From NCBI GenBank assembly GCA_958510825.1, contig OY294051.1:32367667-32431666 (forward strand): a DNA stretch of 64,000 bases. Direction: 5' to 3'. A model generated the notes under the pieces. It was not told the origin of the DNA. It ran no database searches and saw nothing but the letters and a program-made list of their open reading frames with translations. The position numbers and the translations under genes were made by a program. Positions 52,811-63,830 of this stretch are shown one piece after another. The stretch is from Brachypterus glaber. Its lineage: Eukaryota > Arthropoda > Insecta > Coleoptera > Kateretidae. Position 1 is the first letter of the stretch; each line of letters starts with the position of its first letter.

Positions 52811-52978
52811 CTAATGAGTTATAATTAACCAACTTCCCAAAAAGTAGGAAGTTCCAATTCCATTATATAACTAATATTTTCTGAAAATAATTTTCTAATG
52901 AGTTATAATTAACCAATTTCCCAAAAAGTAGGAAGTTCCAATTCCATTATATAACTAATATTTTCTGAAAATAATTTT
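52811..52978 (+). repeat. Two tandem 84-bp units
   Basis: CTAATGAGTTATAATTAACC begins at 52811 and again at 52895. The units differ by one base (CAACTTCCC versus CAATTTCCC). Within each, TTCCCAAAAAGTAGGAA forms a small hairpin. Confidence 0.9.
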
Positions 52979-53404
52979 TATCCTATATACTTGTAAGACT
53001 TTAGAACCTTTGGGTTATATATTTTTTCTATTTTCGACTCTTATAAGCTCATAATCACACGCATTTTGCGTGTTCTTATAGGCCCATAAGAGGTCTCTAC
53101 TTTTTTTTCTTTTGGGTTAGCAACAGACAAAAGTCTATCTCTTGACGTTTGCCGTGCAATTGTGATCGTCGGTTTAAAGTTTAATTTTCTACAAAATTTT
53201 GTGTTTAGGTTATGTTTTACCGTGTTAAAATTGTGGCTTGGTTACTTGCAGTGGAAAAGAAAAGAAATTACTATAAAATATATCAAAATAATATTCGTTC
53301 TTAGAATTTTAAACATGCCAATTCGAAACAAAAATCCCTAAATCAATCATCAATTTAAATGTAAGTTTTTTAAAATTTTAGAGCAAAATAGAAAAAATTG
53401 TATA
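52979..53404. other. Stretch without recognised gene
   Basis: A GCCCATAAG/CTTATAGGCCC-type inverted word occurs near 53045-53090. No coding signal. Confidence 0.35.
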
Positions 53405-53518
53405 AAGCACTCGTTTCATAACACCTTTTTCTAGTACTTTAGAAAACTCACCGCAAGCGGCTCATTTTCTAAACTTGTACTCGTGCGCTAAAAACGTATT
53501 TTATGAAACTAGTACTTT
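53405..53518. repeat. Two-tier palindrome P7
   Basis: Outer AGCACTCGTTTCATAACACC pairs with ACGTATTTTATGAAACTAGT. The inner TTTAGAAAACTCACCGC pairs with GCGGCTCATTTTCTAAA around a CAA loop. Confidence 0.8.
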
Positions 53519-54331
53519 AATATACTATTAGAACATGCTAATAATCTATTATGAAATTAAGCATAAGTATGGTTAAACTGCAGTTAGGGTTTAGTTAAAA
53601 ACAAATAGAAGACAAATAGGTTCTTTATGTAGACGTTTCTATCTTTATTCAGTCATCTTCACGATTAAATAATCACAATATTTTAGGAAATGTAAAACAT
53701 TTTAGTGACTGCCTATATTGCACATAATTCTATTTTGCAAAGAAAAAAAAATATGATTACTTGCATAATTCATAAAAAATATATTTTTTTTCCCTTTTAT
53801 TTCAAACCTATCCGGAAACTTTGTGTACATAAAGAACAAAAACGAATACAAAACTAAATAATACTAATATCTACTTGCTCACTAATTGAAGACCAGTGTT
53901 TTTTTGTTCTGTAACTCGGCTTTAGCTCTTCGCCCAACAAAAAAATAGCAAAATATTTGTTCGTTATTAAATTTTCTACAATTTATGTCAATAAATTTTT
54001 TTGTTTAAACAATCAGCAAAAAAGTTACAAAGCGTTAAAGTTGATGATCATATTCAAAAAATGATTTAATTTGCAGTCGTTTTCGAAAAACCGAAAAATG
54101 TTTTGCACATTTTCAACTTTTGCAAATTTTCAACGTTCTGTAACTTTTTTCCTGATTGTTTAAACAAAACAAGTTATTTAAATAAATTGTAGAGAATTCA
54201 ATAAGGAACAAACATTATGTTGCATTTTTTGTTGAGAGACGAGCCGAAGCCGAGTAACAAACAAAAATGAAACAAATGCGTTTTTGCACGTAACTGTGCA
54301 ACAAATAATCGCACCGTTCATACGACCGTGA
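53519..54331. other. AT-rich stretch, no gene
   Basis: TTTTTGTTCTGTAACT...AAAAGTTACA words around 53900-54160 are loosely inverted. Nothing coding recognised. Confidence 0.35.
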
Positions 54332-54391
54332 CTAATCTGTCTATCACAATACGTAATACGTCTAATCTGTCTATCACAATACGTAATGACC
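54332..54391 (+). repeat. Two tandem 30-bp units
   Basis: CTAATCTGTCTATCACAATA, then CGTAAT, repeated at 54332 and 54362. Confidence 0.9.
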
Positions 54392-54718
54392 TTGAAATTG
54401 ATTTTGAAATTAGACCTGAGCAATGGATTCCTCATATCCTAGATCCTATATAAAGTGGTATTACTCAAGATTTTGTGTCTAAAAGAAGCCCATCTATTCA
54501 AAATACCAATACAGAAAGCGGCCATATTGGATTTATAGCATACAGGCCACCAGAGGTCGCGCACAAGTTGCTTTCGATGGTTTCCTAAATCCTTATGACC
54601 ATACCTAAGACTATCAACGAACTAATAACTCTTCTTTCTAGAATACGCATACCGTTAAAATAAAGTATCGCCAACATCTCGGTTTGTTTGTAAACAAATA
54701 GTAGGTATATGCAGGCCT
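54392..54718. other. Stretch without recognised gene
   Basis: Slightly higher G+C around 54510-54570, but no domain or splice context. Confidence 0.35.
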
Positions 54719-54874
54719 GAACAATAACAATTACCAGTAAGCGGTAATGTTGTCTCTGTTAGAACAAAGATGTGCGAGTAAGACAGACGAATGTTTGAAC
54801 AATAACAATTACCAGTAACTGGTATTGTTGTCTCTGTTAGAACAAAGATGTGCAAGTAAGACAGACGAATGTTT
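54719..54874 (+). repeat. Two tandem 78-bp units
   Basis: GAACAATAACAATTACCAGT starts at 54719 and 54797. The units differ at about three sites. Each contains an ACCAGTAAnnGGTA near-palindrome, and in unit 2 one change makes it more symmetrical. Confidence 0.9.
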
Positions 54875-56471
54875 ATGTTGAAGACGCTTTTGTCAGTTTT
54901 AACGAATGAAATGCCTATTCTAGAGAGAAGAGTTATTAGAGACTATACCAAATTTCAAAGACTTGTCACAAAGTGCACGATTTTATGAATCCCCCTTTAG
55001 CTATAAGGTATTTCATTTCTGGTTAATTATCAAAACAGAGCCCTTTTTGTAACAAAAAAAAACAATTCCTAACGGTACAAATACATGTCTTGTCAGATGC
55101 CTTGTCGATAATGCTAATTTATGCCAATTTTCGCTACTTCTACTCACTAAACTGTATAAAACTGTATAAAAATTATTCAAAATTGATCCAATTATTTTTT
55201 ATAATTGTAAGCTGCATAATTTCACGAAATTTTCTATATTTTTAGAAGTTTTGAATCATCACATGGAACAATGATTGTATTTATAAATACCTAAGCAAAA
55301 TTGGGTTAGTTGCACATCATATGTATATATTTTAATAAAAACAATGATATTAATAATAGTATTGTTATATTTAATGTAGAACGTCCTACCTTATTATTAT
55401 TAAATTTTTGGGGAATTTCTATGGTAGTACGGTAAACCAAGAAAAACGTTAGCAAAAGGTGTGCAAAGATTGCATTGCAATCCAAGGCACGGTGGTCCCA
55501 GAAAAAAAAGTGACAAAAGTCTGCTTTTTTGCATAGGGCCATTTTTGCACCGCTGATTACGAAAAAAATAGTGAAAAAATTCAAAAAAAAAAAAAATTGA
55601 CATTAGGGTGGTTCAATTTAAAAAAAAAAATCCGATTTAGCTGAAATTTGGCATAAAGGCTTCTTTTGTTAATATTAATACAGACCAATACCCAAAAACT
55701 TAAAATTCAAAATGGCGGAATAAATATGGCCGATCTATTTTTAAAATTTTGCCAAAATTAACGAAAATAAGGCACAAAACAAACAAAAATTGAGAGATTC
55801 AACACAATCTGTTATGAATTATTTTCCTTATATATACTACTAGTAACCACTAAATATGGGTTATTGAAAAACTAAAAATCACTGTCTATATCTGTACAGA
55901 TATGTTTTCAAGTCTTTAAGGTTTAGATATACCTACTAGACAAGTAGACCAGTAGACAAGATTATGTTTTTTCGTAGTAACTTTCTCATCCTGGGGGGCG
56001 TCTCTTAAAACTCAATGGATTCTTGTTCCTGGAAGTAAAGGTTTTTATTGTCAAAAATGACAAATGGCAATCATATTTAATGGTTAATTTGGTTAAAGTT
56101 TCGTTAAACTTTGTTTAAAATCATATAATTCGTACCCACCGTTATAGTCTCCAGAATGACTCTAGCGCCATGTGCACGGGGATAACTGAAACCTTCTTAA
56201 ATTTTTTTGCCCAATATTTTTCTCGTTTACTGTACTAATGCAGTTTATTTAGGTTTATAACATTTCTTAGAATTTTATTTGGGTAATTGGAAATACCTGC
56301 CATACTTTATCTATCGGATAAAGTAGTTTTTTAACTAGGCTGCGGTCAGTTTGTAAAACAAATTTCCAGTATTTTTTTTGTATTGTTCAAGGTTTGCTTA
56401 AAAAGATGAGGTCAAATGATAGGACATGTATTAAGACGTAATATATCGTAGTCAAGGCTCAAGGCTAGAGA
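54875..56471. other. Gene-free stretch
   Basis: TTAGGGTGGTTCAATTTAAA at about 55601 looks like a repeat terminus, without a recognised partner. Two overlapping - strand frames at 55306-55603 are not domain-bearing. An A-run lies at 55580-55597. Confidence 0.4.
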
Positions 56472-57045
56472 CTAATCTTGAATACAAATTAAGTTTTAGT
56501 GACTTGCCAACGCAAACCAAGAGTAAATCCTGCTAGTAGAAGGTCTATTATAAAACTATTAACAGTAGAATCTGAGGTGCTCGGTTTCGGAAGATAATGG
56601 CCTTTTTTTCTTAGAAATTACCATAGATGACTTAATGAAACTTTATTTTATACTGTTTTAGACTGTTCTATATAAATTTTGGTCAGAGATTTAAAATCCG
56701 TTCATATAAATAGTCTATCAATTCTCAATCCAGAAAAAAATAGTTGCAGATGTATCTGGTAGGTTATTTTCTAAAAAAATGTAGTAAAGTGTATTAAATA
56801 TCTGTCATAATGTGTCAGAAAAATAATTCCCTAATAATAAGTGTTTGACAAAGGATTTGTCATTAATCGATATGCTTTTTTTTGTGAAAATAAAATGAAG
56901 AACTATTAAGTCGACTGTGGTCATTTCTAATGAAAAAAGTCAACTCAGATTTAAGTGTCAATTAATGTGTAGACTTCCTACTAACAGGCCTAACTGTTGG
57001 TTTGCGTTGGCAAGTCACTAAAACTTAATTTGTATTCAAGATTAG
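56472..57045. mobile_element. 574-bp element with 51-bp TIRs
   Basis: 56472-56522 (CTAATCTTGAATACAAATTA to the GCAAACCAA block) is almost the exact reverse complement of 56995-57045. The interior is AT-rich and non-coding. Confidence 0.85.
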
Positions 57046-57427
57046 CGTGTTTAGAAAAACTCAGCGATTAACTTCCGACTCGCGGGAGTCTTCATTTTCA
57101 AGATATTCGAGCTGACCTTAGTATCACGCGTCTAAACATCGCTCTCGCAGTAGAGCGAATAAGTTTTTGTTAATGACAATGATTCCTTTGAATTGTGTGT
57201 AAAGAACTTACCTAAAGTGAGAGATAGATAAGTCTCGATTCTTGATCAAGAGTTTTGACCGTCGATAATGTCTCGCTTGGTCTTAATTCTTTAAATTACA
57301 CTCTTGTCTCGATTTTTTCTCAAAATCGAAACAAGACTAGAAATCTAGAAAAATCTCGATTTCTCGACACCCGTAAAACCCTATCCACTGGATAGTATCC
57401 AGGACGTATGCCAAATATGGCTCCCTT
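57046..57427. other. Stretch without recognised gene
   Basis: CTCGATT/AATCGAGA words around 57235-57365 form loose inverted pairs. Confidence 0.35.
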
Positions 57428-57457
57428 AAACACCCTGTATATTTATACAGGGTGTTT
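57428..57457. repeat. Perfect 30-bp palindrome of element termini
   Basis: AAACACCCTGTATA-TT-TATACAGGGTGTTT. Two ACAGGGTG-type ends face away from each other across a 2-bp spacer. Confidence 0.9.
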
Positions 57458-57861
57458 CTATACACAAATTACCACCACTGGATTTTAAGGGAGCTACGCC
57501 CACTTAGGAAGTGTTACTTTTTAAAACACGGTAGTACTCTTAAAACTGAATTTCGAACCTAGGTGTACAGAAACTTTTTTTTATAGTTTTTGATATAAAA
57601 TTTCCCTGCATTATTAAAATTTTTATTGATGCAATTTTTAGTTCCTATTTTTGATGTTCAGAACGTGAAAAAATCTCTTTAACTGCAATTTTCTCGAAAA
57701 CGGTTGATTCTACGGTATTACACTTGGAGTACCTTTTTATATATTTTTCTAAAGAATTATATTTTATTGAAAAAATGTCAAAAAATACAGATAAAAAAGT
57801 TTGGGGCAAAATTTAGAATCACATCTTAAAATGTTTTCCGTGAATTCTGAAACACCCTGTA
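57444..57861. mobile_element. 418-bp ACAGGGTG-family element
   Basis: TATACAGGGTGTTTCTATAC at the left and TTCTGAAACACCCTGTA at the right. It carries AAGGGAGCTACGCCCAC, CTGCATTATTAAAATTTT, TTCTCGAAAACGGTTGATTC and AAAAAAGTTTGGGGCAAA, in that order. The same order occurs in each arm of 30385-31564. Confidence 0.75.
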
Positions 57862-58384
57862 TTTGACGTCTGCCGAATTTTATTGTATAATTTTTACAGT
57901 GTAGTTAGTTAAAAATAAAATTATAATTTTGCAGTTTTATTTATATCCACTATACATAGAATCAAAATATTTTTAATAGAAATTATATGCAAATGATTCA
58001 GGCTTATAGGTTATTGTCCTTTTTGGAGGACGCCCAATAAAAATATTTACTGCACTGGCCACTATTTAACATCTATTATTGTAAGTTATTAACATAATTA
58101 ACAAGGAATTTTAGAAAAATTAAAATAAATTTTAAAAAATTAAAAAAAAGTTATTTAAAAACAATAAACAAACTAAGTGTTTTCATCCAAGATAGTTTTG
58201 TATTTACATTTTTTTAAGGTTCTATCAGTTTTCAAAAACGTTAAAATTTCGAGAAAATGTCCGCCCTTTATACATTAGTGGGCTAGTTTACAAATTTTGT
58301 TTTCCTCCATAAATGTTTGGTACTATTTTTCAATCTGATTTCAAGCTTTTTTTCATATATAATTAGGTACAAAATAGTATATTC
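57862..58384. other. AT-rich stretch, no gene
   Basis: Nothing recognised beyond a GTCCTTTTTGGAGGAC hairpin near 58017-58033. Confidence 0.4.
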
Positions 58385-59090
58385 TATAACTAGTATGGAA
58401 TAGACAATATTCCACGCGATCGGAAAGTTTGTCATACGAGCCGGAAGGCGAGTATGACGGTCCCGCAAGCGCGGAATGACTATTACGTACGTGTTGTAGA
58501 CTTTACTTTTTCTTCGACTGCAAATATGAAACACTGTATGGCTTTAAACTGCGGACACGGTTAAAAACAATGCTTTTTGTGACTCGACATTGTAAATGCA
58601 ACAAAACACATATTTTTAAATAAAGCAATTAATGTTATTTAATAATTTTATCAAATCAGTACTTAAAAAAGATTTTTATTTAATTTTAGCACATTTTTAC
58701 AAATTATAATGCAAAAATTGAAGGTTATGTCAGATTGTTTTGACAGATATCAGGTTTAAATATTTAACAATAGATGAAGCAGTTTTAATTTTTTGAACTA
58801 AATTGATAAAAACTGGTCAAATATCAAGAAAAACTATTAAACTTTATGTAATTTTAACGCAAAACTTTAAACTGCATTAAATTATTCAATATTTCATGGT
58901 AAAATATATATATTTTTGCTAATTTTGCTACATTTTTCTTTACTTTTATAAACAAGAGTGCTACATGTGCTTATTCTAACACTTGATACGGAATATTCAT
59001 ACCGTATCTAGAGCTAGAATGGATTCATTCTATGTTTGAAAAGAGTGTGTATTTGCTTACATTCTAAGGCAGTCGTAGAAAAATTAACTA
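58385..59090 (-). repeat. Dispersed repeat, inverted copy of 5945-6535, with palindrome
   Basis: Reverse complement of 5945-6535 plus a structured end. Divergence is modest, with short indels. Frames read from its palindromic end are symmetrical artefacts. Confidence 0.75.
58391..58492. repeat. Two-tier palindrome P8
   Basis: Outer TATGGAATAGACAATATTCC and CGCG pair with CGCGGAATGACTATTACGTA. The inner TGTCATACGAGCC pairs with GGCGAGTATGACG around GGAA. It is the terminus of the repeat 58385-59090. Confidence 0.75.
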
Positions 59091-60131
59091 TAGTTACTCT
59101 GAATTAATTTAATTTTAAATCTTTGTTTGGAATAAAATAAATATTTTTTGTTAAATACAATTTCTTGTAATTCTTGTTCTACAATTATGTATTTTGTATT
59201 TTTCTTGTTTCTTATTTTCCGTTCTAAAGAAACAAGAAAAATATAAAATAAAAAAATGTTAAATACAAGTTTTATAATTTTAATAATTTACCTTAATTTA
59301 TCATGGACATAATAGAATTTGATTTGCATTGTTTTATTAGTTTATTTTACAAAATAGCCTTTAAAAAATAATAAAGACATTATATTTCTTTATAATATAT
59401 GTGTTTGATTAAGGTGATTTGACTTAACCCTATTATTTTGTACCTCTTTTTTAAAACCATTTATTATTCAATTATAACCTGACAAAAATGATGACCCTGA
59501 TGATGATCCAGCAAAAATTTGAAAGCGCTTGGCTATCAATTAAATTAAGTTTTATTTTTTTTACTTTCATTCATCAAATAAATTTTTCATAAAAAAAATG
59601 TTTTATCCAAGACTAAAATACAGACAGGTACAGGCAATGGTGTACAAGAAATTCGCGGATGAAATTGCGTTACGTGAAATTCATTGCACGAGGTACATAG
59701 ATTTTGTTAAATACTGAATTCGTCTTAAGCGACTTGCAAAATCCCAATGCACCAAATGTTATCACTGATAACATTGATTATTTATCAGGTTAATAAAAAA
59801 ATATAATTATGTGTGGTTCTATCACTTTAATTGAAAAAATATAAGTAGGTAAGTAGGGGTGGTTCTAAGGGGGAGACAGAATTTTTTAAATATTAAATCC
59901 GTTTTCAGCGAGACGAAAAATCCTAGGTACCAATTGTTTTCAGGTTTCATAAAAAATATTTAAAAAAGGGGCGGTTCTACTCCATTAAGGGGTACGGATA
60001 GATTTTTTTAAATATCAATTTCATTTTTAGCGAGTCTCAAAAGCCCAAAATACCATTTTTTGTAAATATTAAACAAACTGTACCAATTTTAACACATTAT
60101 CCTTCTTGTACACCGTTGCCTAGACCTGTCT

Positions 60132-60133
<2 letters not shown>
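59091..60133. other. Gene-free stretch
   Basis: Contains one degenerate hammerhead-like motif (listed separately) and repeated CAGCGAGACG/TTTTTAGCGAGTC words near 59905-60035. AT-rich elsewhere. Confidence 0.4.
59495..59533 (+). ncRNA. Degenerate hammerhead-like motif
   Basis: CC, then CTGATGA, a decayed stem II (TGATCCAGCAAAAATTT), GAAA, the self-complementary GCGC, TT and GGC. The core matches the hammerhead consensus exactly, but stem II is poor. The layout is as at 20398-20434. Confidence 0.35.

Positions 60134-60199
<66 letters not shown>
60134..60199. repeat. (TA)n microsatellite
   Basis: About 32 alternating TA units followed by a T-run. Confidence 0.95.
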
Positions 60200-60207
<8 letters not shown>

Positions 60208-61263
60208 TTTTTAATAAACTTTTTTTTTGAAGCTTAAGCTTTAAGCTAAAATATATTTTCTACCTATTTAAACAAACATTTATATCGGAAAACAAAATTA
60301 AAACAAAGTAATTAAATTTACATGAACCAAACTCACGATAAAATTTTCGTATAATATATTTATCAAATATTATATTAAAAGCTCTTCTCCCCCTGCAAAA
60401 AGTTCTTCTTTCCTCCCTCTTTTCCTCGTCGCTCTTTCCTCCCTCTTTTCCTCGTCGCTCCTGCTTTTTGTACGATCCCAACTAAAAGTATTAAAACAGG
60501 TCCTCTTATATATTATAAATCCATAAATCTAAAAAGTAAAGCATATATCAAGGCAAACAAACCTACATCCCCTCCATGTATCTTTTTAAAACCTATCCCT
60601 GCCTACCAACATTACGTAAAATTTATAAATGCGGCAAGAAGACAGAACGTATTATTATTTTTATAACCCTATATCAAACAAAATGTTGTCAGGAAAAAAT
60701 GTATCTGGGTTTTTGCTTTTTTACGAACTTTTACATTCGTGTAACAGTTCATTTAACATTTTTTCATAAAAGATGATACAGTCTGAGTGCTTAAGAAATT
60801 TTAAAACGCTCTGACATTGACTTGAAAGGTTAAATAAATTACCATCTATAAAATTTTTGGTCTAAATTTCTTAAGGCAAAAGAAGAACATATAGACTAGT
60901 TAAAAACAAATTTTATTTATAATATTTTTTGTATTAGTTATATTTTGATTAACCTTAGAATAATTAAATTTCTTTATAATTCTCTAAATTTTAAATTTAA
61001 AATGTATTTTTTTTGCACACAAACCTAGGTTTAGGCAAAAATCAAAATTTGTATGTATAATTTTGTTAATTATAATTCTAAATTATAATTCTAGTTATGC
61101 CTATACTAGTATTCAGAGTTTGTTTACGTCCAACATATAGATATTAAATATAAATTTTATAAAAGTTTCATGGGGAGAGTGATATAAAATATAAATATTA
61201 TTGTTTGGAGTGGGAAAAAAATATATTATTTTTGTTGTATAGAGACAAGTAATTATTTATAAA
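60200..61263. other. AT-rich stretch with a 26-bp tandem repeat
   Basis: No gene recognised. CTTTCCTCCCTCTTTTCCTC plus GTCGCT is repeated exactly at 60408-60433 and 60434-60459. The frame through it, rich in Arg/Glu/Lys on the - strand, is a repeat artefact. Confidence 0.45.
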
Positions 61264-61854
61264 GGTTGGTCCGCAAATGAGCCCTAAGGGAGCTACGGCC
61301 CTTCTACGATGACATACTGAATGGGGAACAAAAAAAAAACATCAATAACATTTTATTGCTGCAGGTTAATTCTTCATTTAAAACTGAGCAAAAAAGTAAT
61401 CTTCACCAAAACACCTAATTTTATTTGAATGTAACTTCCTCTTTTTTTAAAAACCGTTGATCCTACAGTATTACATATGTGTCATTTTTTTTGTATTTTT
61501 ACTTAAGGAATTCATATAATTTTACAAAACAATCAAAAAAAAAAGTACACATAAAAAAGTTTGGGGCAAAAATGTGTTAAGCCTAACACATTTTTCCGTC
61601 TAAGGATGCCTCTGGATAAATTCAAAAAAATAAATTAACATAACATAAACTTATTGCCCTTATTAATACAGTAGTATACAAGCAAAAGCTCGTCGCTCCA
61701 GCTTAGAGGGTACTAGAGTTAATAATTAAAAACCTAATTTTTTAGCTCCCTTAGGGCTTATTTGCGGACCAGTTTTAAATGAATTTTTTTTGATATTTTT
61801 GGATGCCGAATCACCTCTTAAATTTTGGCGTGCCAATTATAGATCACCCTGTAT
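61264..61854. mobile_element. ACAGGGTG-family foldback element
   Basis: GGTCCGCAAATGAGCCCTAA at the left pairs with TTAGGGCTTATTTGCGGACC at 61752-61771. The far end is GATCACCCTGTATG. Internal TTGATCCTACAGTATTACA and AAAAAAGTTTGGGGCAAAAA match 57444-57861. Confidence 0.7.
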
Positions 61855-62299
61855 GCCTTCTGAATCATAGACTGCATGGTATGGATGACGTCCAACTTAC
61901 CCTTAAAATACCCTTAAAATGATTATAGTCTTTTCACTAAAAATTGCTTAATCCGATAAAAGAGTACCTGTCAAGAATTGAAGATAAAAATTTAAACTAA
62001 AAATTTAGAACTAATAGAACTGTTTGTAACGTGCAGCAAAAATCTTGTTTAAAAAGATTTAGTTTGTTCTGTCGTGCCACAGTTTAAAATATATAAAATA
62101 AACAGAAAAGGGCCCAATATGATTTTAATCCTGGTTCACAAAGGTTGTAAAGTTTTTTATGGCAGATCTAGATGAAAAAAGCTTTTCTTACTCATAGGCC
62201 TTCTTTTTTAAAATACACATTTCTGAAATATAAATATTATAAGGATAAAGAATTATGGCATTAAAATAGCTTTTAAGATAAAATAACATTTTGGTTTAA
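61855..62299. other. Stretch without recognised gene
   Basis: AT-rich. No structure. Confidence 0.35.
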
Positions 62300-63035
62300 A
62301 TAAGTTAAGAATTGACAGTCTATAAAAATATATGAACGTTTGTCGGTTAATAACCGAAGAAAATATATAGGAAAGTTATCTATCTGTCGTTAAAATCAAA
62401 TGTACAGGAAACAGTGAATAGTACGATTATATCCTTTTTGGGAATTATCAGCACTGTGTATCTTGTATGTTGCTAATATTCAAATAAAACCTTAGATATA
62501 CATGTATGTAAAAGCATGGTGCCATTTATTGATGTGCTCACTGTTATCTGTTCACTTGTTCCCAAAAAGCAAATCGCCACAATTTAAGGTGTATAGTAAC
62601 GTGCATTCAAATATCATGGACCTAAACCATTATATGAACCTTTAGCCGGTTAAGCAGAGTAAAATAAGTTAAGAATTGACAGTCTATAAAAATATATACT
62701 GTACGTTTGCCGGTTAATAACCAAAAAATATATATAAAACAGTTATCTATCTGTCATTAAAATCAAATGGACAAGAAACAGTGAATAGTATCATTTCATC
62801 CGTTTTGGGAATCATCAGCCGGCTAAAGGTTCATATAATGGTTTAGGGAACAAGTGAACAGATAACAGTGACCACGACAATAGATTGCACAATGCTTTTA
62901 CATATATCTAACGTTTTATTTGAATATTATCAACATACAAGATACACAGTGCTGATGATTCCCAAAAAGGATGAAATGGTACTATTTACTGTTTCCTTTT
63001 TATTTGATTTTAACGACAGATAGATAACTTTCTTA
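62300..63035. repeat. Rearranged direct and inverted repeat cluster
   Basis: AAGTTAAGAATTGACAGTCT starts direct copies at about 62301 and 62666. The block from about 62385 to 62490 is inverted at 62912-63016 (CATACAAGATACACAGTGCT, GATTTTAACGACAGATAGAT). TCACTGTTATCTGTTCACTT at 62540 is inverted near 62848-62871. It looks like several copies of one element broken and joined. Confidence 0.75.
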
Positions 63036-63830
63036 TTTTGGTTTAAGTTCTAAAGCAGAGTTGGTTTAAGTTGTAAAAATAAAGTTAATTAGAAGTAAAA
63101 AGTATTTCATTTTAATTGGTTTATAAGATTTAACAAAGCAAAGAGTGCTTAGTTTTCAGGAAAACTAATTAGAAAAGAAATATTACTAACAGAAGTTTTA
63201 TTATACAAATACAAAATCTAGTAACTTATACTTGGGTCTTTTAATTTAATATTTTTAAAAGAGTTAAAAATAAATACCTATTAAAAATTAAATAAACTAG
63301 AAAAAAATATAAGGAGTTTTATTTATAAATTTACTTTACCTACAAGCTGAAATTATATAGTTAAAGTTTAAAGTTTATGACCGTTTTTTAGAACATTTTT
63401 CTATTAGTTTCCTGAAGCAAAAACATAAAAAATTAACTACAAATACATTATTTTTGATCCGATGAACTTTCTTGTTAGGGAGGGGGGGTCACTTTGGAGT
63501 GTTACGCCCATGTTAATGGTATAGTATACGTAATACTTGAACGTTCCCTTACAAAGAAACAATAATTATATCACTGCTTAAAATAGATTATCATAGCGTA
63601 AAAAATCAAAACTAAATGTATGTACACTGATAGAAATGTTATTGTAATATAGGTACCAACCAAATTTTGTAATATTTTATAACATAAATATATCATACGA
63701 TACAACAAACAGTTGTTGAGGTAAACAACATAAATAAATACAACAACTTGTTTTTTAGCGGTTTATTAAGATCCAGCAAACATTTTACTTTATTATTGAT
63801 ATAAAAAGTTTAAATAATAAGTGCCAGTAG
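63036..63830. other. AT-rich stretch, no gene
   Basis: Includes GGGAGGGGGGGTCAC near 63478-63492. Nothing else recognised. Confidence 0.4.

Noticed and set aside
58283..58534. 83-residue - strand frame with Arg-rich core
   Set aside because: Reads through the structured palindrome P8, whose symmetry creates the Arg/Leu pattern.
60260..60481. Charged Arg/Glu/Lys-rich frame on the - strand
   Set aside because: Product of the 26-bp tandem repeat and C/T-rich sequence.
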